DNA of 64,000 bases from Nymphaea colorata (taxonomy: Eukaryota > Streptophyta > Magnoliopsida > Nymphaeales > Nymphaeaceae), in NCBI RefSeq assembly GCF_008831285.2, contig NC_045146.1, positions 1,762,001 through 1,826,000 on the forward strand. Direction: 5' to 3'. The notes beneath the pieces are model-generated. The model had not been told where the DNA came from. It searched no databases and saw only the letters and a program-made list of their open reading frames with translations. The translations under genes and the position numbers were made by a program. Positions 62,101 to 64,000 of the stretch are shown in pieces; the stretch's first letter is position 1, and every line of letters begins with the position of its first letter.

Positions 62101-62562
62101 TATAGTAGCAACTTGTGATAGGGATCTAAAGCGTAGGATACGCAAGGTAAATGTGAACTCCTTTACAAATTTCAATATGTTAATCTTCCGTTACTGAAAA
62201 CTCTTGAATGAAGTAAATCCTAAAAAGCCACAAATCCCAATTGGTGGATTGGATTTGGATATATATTTCAAATATAAGCTGCTTGCAAATAGCTAGCACA
62301 GACAGGAACCTATAACAAGTCGATACAGCACCCTGGCTTCAGCATGGTCTACTATGACTTGTGTTTTTGTTCCGATGACAGATCCCTGGAGTTCCTATCA
62401 TGTACATTACACAGCACAAGTATTCAATTGAACGCCTGCCAGAGGCAACATTAGGGGGAGGTAGGCCACAGTTGTTGGTTATATTACATGCCCTGGATTG
62501 AAGTTTTTGACTATGCTGATCTACAACGTGTTTTTGCTTACTTCTCAGCACCACGCATATGA
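58200..62562 (+). CDS. FCF1: rRNA-processing protein FCF1/UTP24 (PIN-domain nuclease), 9 exons
   Basis: Nucleolar SSU-processome protein; yeast Utp24/Fcf1 is the PIN endonuclease for early cleavages (A1/A2) that release the 18S rRNA precursor. Exons: 58200-58270, 58373-58438, 60188-60293, 61096-61138, 61260-61332, 61472-61559, 62090-62146, 62382-62460, 62549-62562; all introns are GT-AG and the product is 198 aa, the normal length. The N-terminus [20 protein letters not shown] is basic, as in orthologues. The PIN core has acidic metal-binding residues in place: D70 in [18 protein letters not shown]107 in [13 protein letters not shown], and the acidic CDRD (D159, D161) in [18 protein letters not shown] (D140, D141) is also conserved. 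The C-terminus PEATLGGAPRI is typical. The final exon contributes only 14 coding bases. The protein is very conserved, so identification is firm. Confidence 0.96.
59663..59776. repeat. Two-copy tandem duplication, 58-bp period
   Basis: CAGGGGATTCATGTTGAAAC, then GAGAGTCGTACTTATGACCT and ATAGTGAATTAAT, at 59663 and 59721 with one clear base change (GTCGTA/GTCATA). It lies in FCF1 intron 2. Confidence 0.92.
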
Positions 62563-62960
62563 GTTGGATGATCCGATGGCTACTCGAAGGATTCGGCACG
62601 GTTCTGCACATCAAGTGCTTGTGTTCTCAACAATCTTGGCCTAGTGGGTGCCCCGTGTCCCTGGTTTAAATGGACCTGCTTTGTGGTTAGGTCACTTAAC
62701 CACAACACCTAGTTGTAACCTTGTGCTGAATCATAAACTGTGCTGGATCGCAGCATCACAATTTTGTTACATATTGAACTCTTAACCATTGTTTTTTTTT
62801 TTGACATGTTCTTTGCTTGTTCCATCTCATTTGAACTGCTTCTCAACAGTTTTGGCTGTCTTGGTGACTTCATGGTTCCTACTTCCTACTGGTTAATGTT
62901 TTCTTTTTAGTAGATATTATCAGTTAGCTCAAGAATAAATTATGTTGGAGGCCATGTGAA
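62563..62960 (+). other. FCF1 3' UTR with candidate poly(A) signal
   Basis: Sequence after the FCF1 stop is T-rich. AATAAA at 62934-62939, about 370 bases past the stop, is the best poly(A) signal candidate. A second AATAAA near 63058 would give a longer UTR. Confidence 0.4.
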
Positions 62961-64000
62961 ATTGTTTCGACCATTGTAGATCCATTCTCCCACTACCGTA
63001 TATTGGTAGGTCCAATTTTCCGTGTCCATTAGATGCATGCATGGTTTACCGAGACGGAAATAAAATCCAGTCCATCCACAGGACAGGTAGACTGCTGTTT
63101 TCGAAGTGAAAAGTTTCCAAATATGTGAACTGTGCATGTTCTAGTAACGTGCAAGTTTTTCCTTAAAACGTATGCATTTTCAACACCCATTTGGTTGTGT
63201 CATTTAGACACCATCCATGCGTGAACTTTTACATTTGAAGCATACTGCATAATTTTTATCAGATGGAAGCGCATCGGAAACATTTATAGTCAGTGAACAT
63301 TTCATCCGAGGTTTGAGTGCACGAATTTTTCAAGTCTCACTCATGGAAATTCTATGCTTCCGATCTGAGCTGCCCATCTTCAAATTGGAAATGTCGGGTA
63401 TTCTCCAGGCCAGTGAATTAAATATTTTACTTTTTGAGGCATGATGGAGGTAAAGGGAGATTTTCACAGAAGGGCACTTACCTGTTGGTTAAGTAGGGAA
63501 AACAATACCGAATTTCAGGAAGTCTCTTTTTTATTCAAGCGGCTAAATGTACGATAACTTCAAACATGAGCATCTTCTTACCTCTGCTAAAGCGAGCGAT
63601 GTTTCTATTTCTAGACTTGTAACATATGCATTAAAAAGGTAAAAAAATTGCACAAGTCACAGAAATAAGTTTTTGAGCATAAGAATTTCCTGCTTTTGGG
63701 TTTTCAAGGAGAACAGAGAATCCCTAGAAGAAAATCCCTGTCGCCTTAACATTTTAGAAAAGATATTATCTTGTAACAGAAGGGCTCTTGGACATGGGGA
63801 GGTCATGAAGCAAAATCAACATGAAACCTTTTCCTCGTGTTCCTGATTGTGTCAATGATATTTTTTGTCATGTTCATATCAGTAGGAGAAAAGCTGGTTC
63901 TCAAGGCTGTTCGCTTCTTTTTGAAGTTCTCAAAACCATAGTAGCATGGGATTGGAGAATGGAGCTCATTCCAAGTGAATACTATGAAAGATTAGGCTTT
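62961..64000. other. Intergenic DNA with unidentified open frame at right edge
   Basis: No recognisable gene. From ATG at 63821 a + strand frame stays open to the window end (60 codons, starting MKPFPRVPDCVNDIFCHVHI). The - strand across the same stretch is also open for about 60 codons, from about 63990 to a stop near 63807. I recognise neither product. One may be the end of a gene lying to the right, or both may be chance. Confidence 0.25.

Overview
The window is plant nuclear DNA. It is AT-rich and carries long GT-AG introns, (TA)n and (CT)n microsatellites, degenerate plant LINE and hAT-like elements, and a tandem satellite. The three intact genes encode proteins whose closest remembered relatives are angiosperm ones: a VLN2/VLN3-type villin, a NUDT12/13/16-type Nudix hydrolase and FCF1/UTP24. 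I can call it a flowering plant but not a species. All three genes are on the + strand and were assembled by hand. Exon phases close in every case, and the spliced products are 949, 170 and 198 aa, normal for each family.

Layout. 1-1140: non-coding, with a GA/CT-rich block. About 1140-7075: a decayed LINE-type non-LTR retrotransposon (+ strand). A 34-bp minisatellite and an exact 133-bp tandem duplication sit in its 5' part, followed by endonuclease, reverse transcriptase, zf-RVT and RNase H remnants. 7059-7300: spaced CCTCGG...CCGAGG palindromes resembling the end of a CACTA transposon. 7300-12370: intergenic, with a hAT-like MITE that has a near-perfect 8-bp target duplication (10356-10738). 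About 12370-30760: the villin gene, coding 16026-30362 in 22 exons, one of them only 11 nt. 30760-38260: intergenic, with a second hAT-like element, long (TA)n tracts and duplicated blocks. About 38260-47700: the Nudix gene, coding 38627-47420 in 4 exons, with a 426-bp foldback element in intron 2. 47700-51234: intergenic, with a hAT-like remnant and a possible SINE. 51235-55195: a ~95-bp satellite whose middle part is a higher-order repeat of ~765 bp (8 monomers). 55400-57640: a (CACGCCT)n array, nested hairpins and unidentified gene-like sequence. About 57640-62940: the FCF1 gene, coding 58200-62562 in 9 exons. 62940-64000: intergenic, with an unidentified open frame running off the edge.

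The three genes are independent housekeeping loci (actin cytoskeleton; nucleotide or inositol-pyrophosphate turnover; 18S rRNA processing), and nothing indicates co-regulation. I found no convincing new multi-gene system. The least ordinary signals are the 8-monomer higher-order satellite, the large foldback element, the 11-nt villin microexon, and the many two-copy tandem duplications spread through introns and intergenic DNA.
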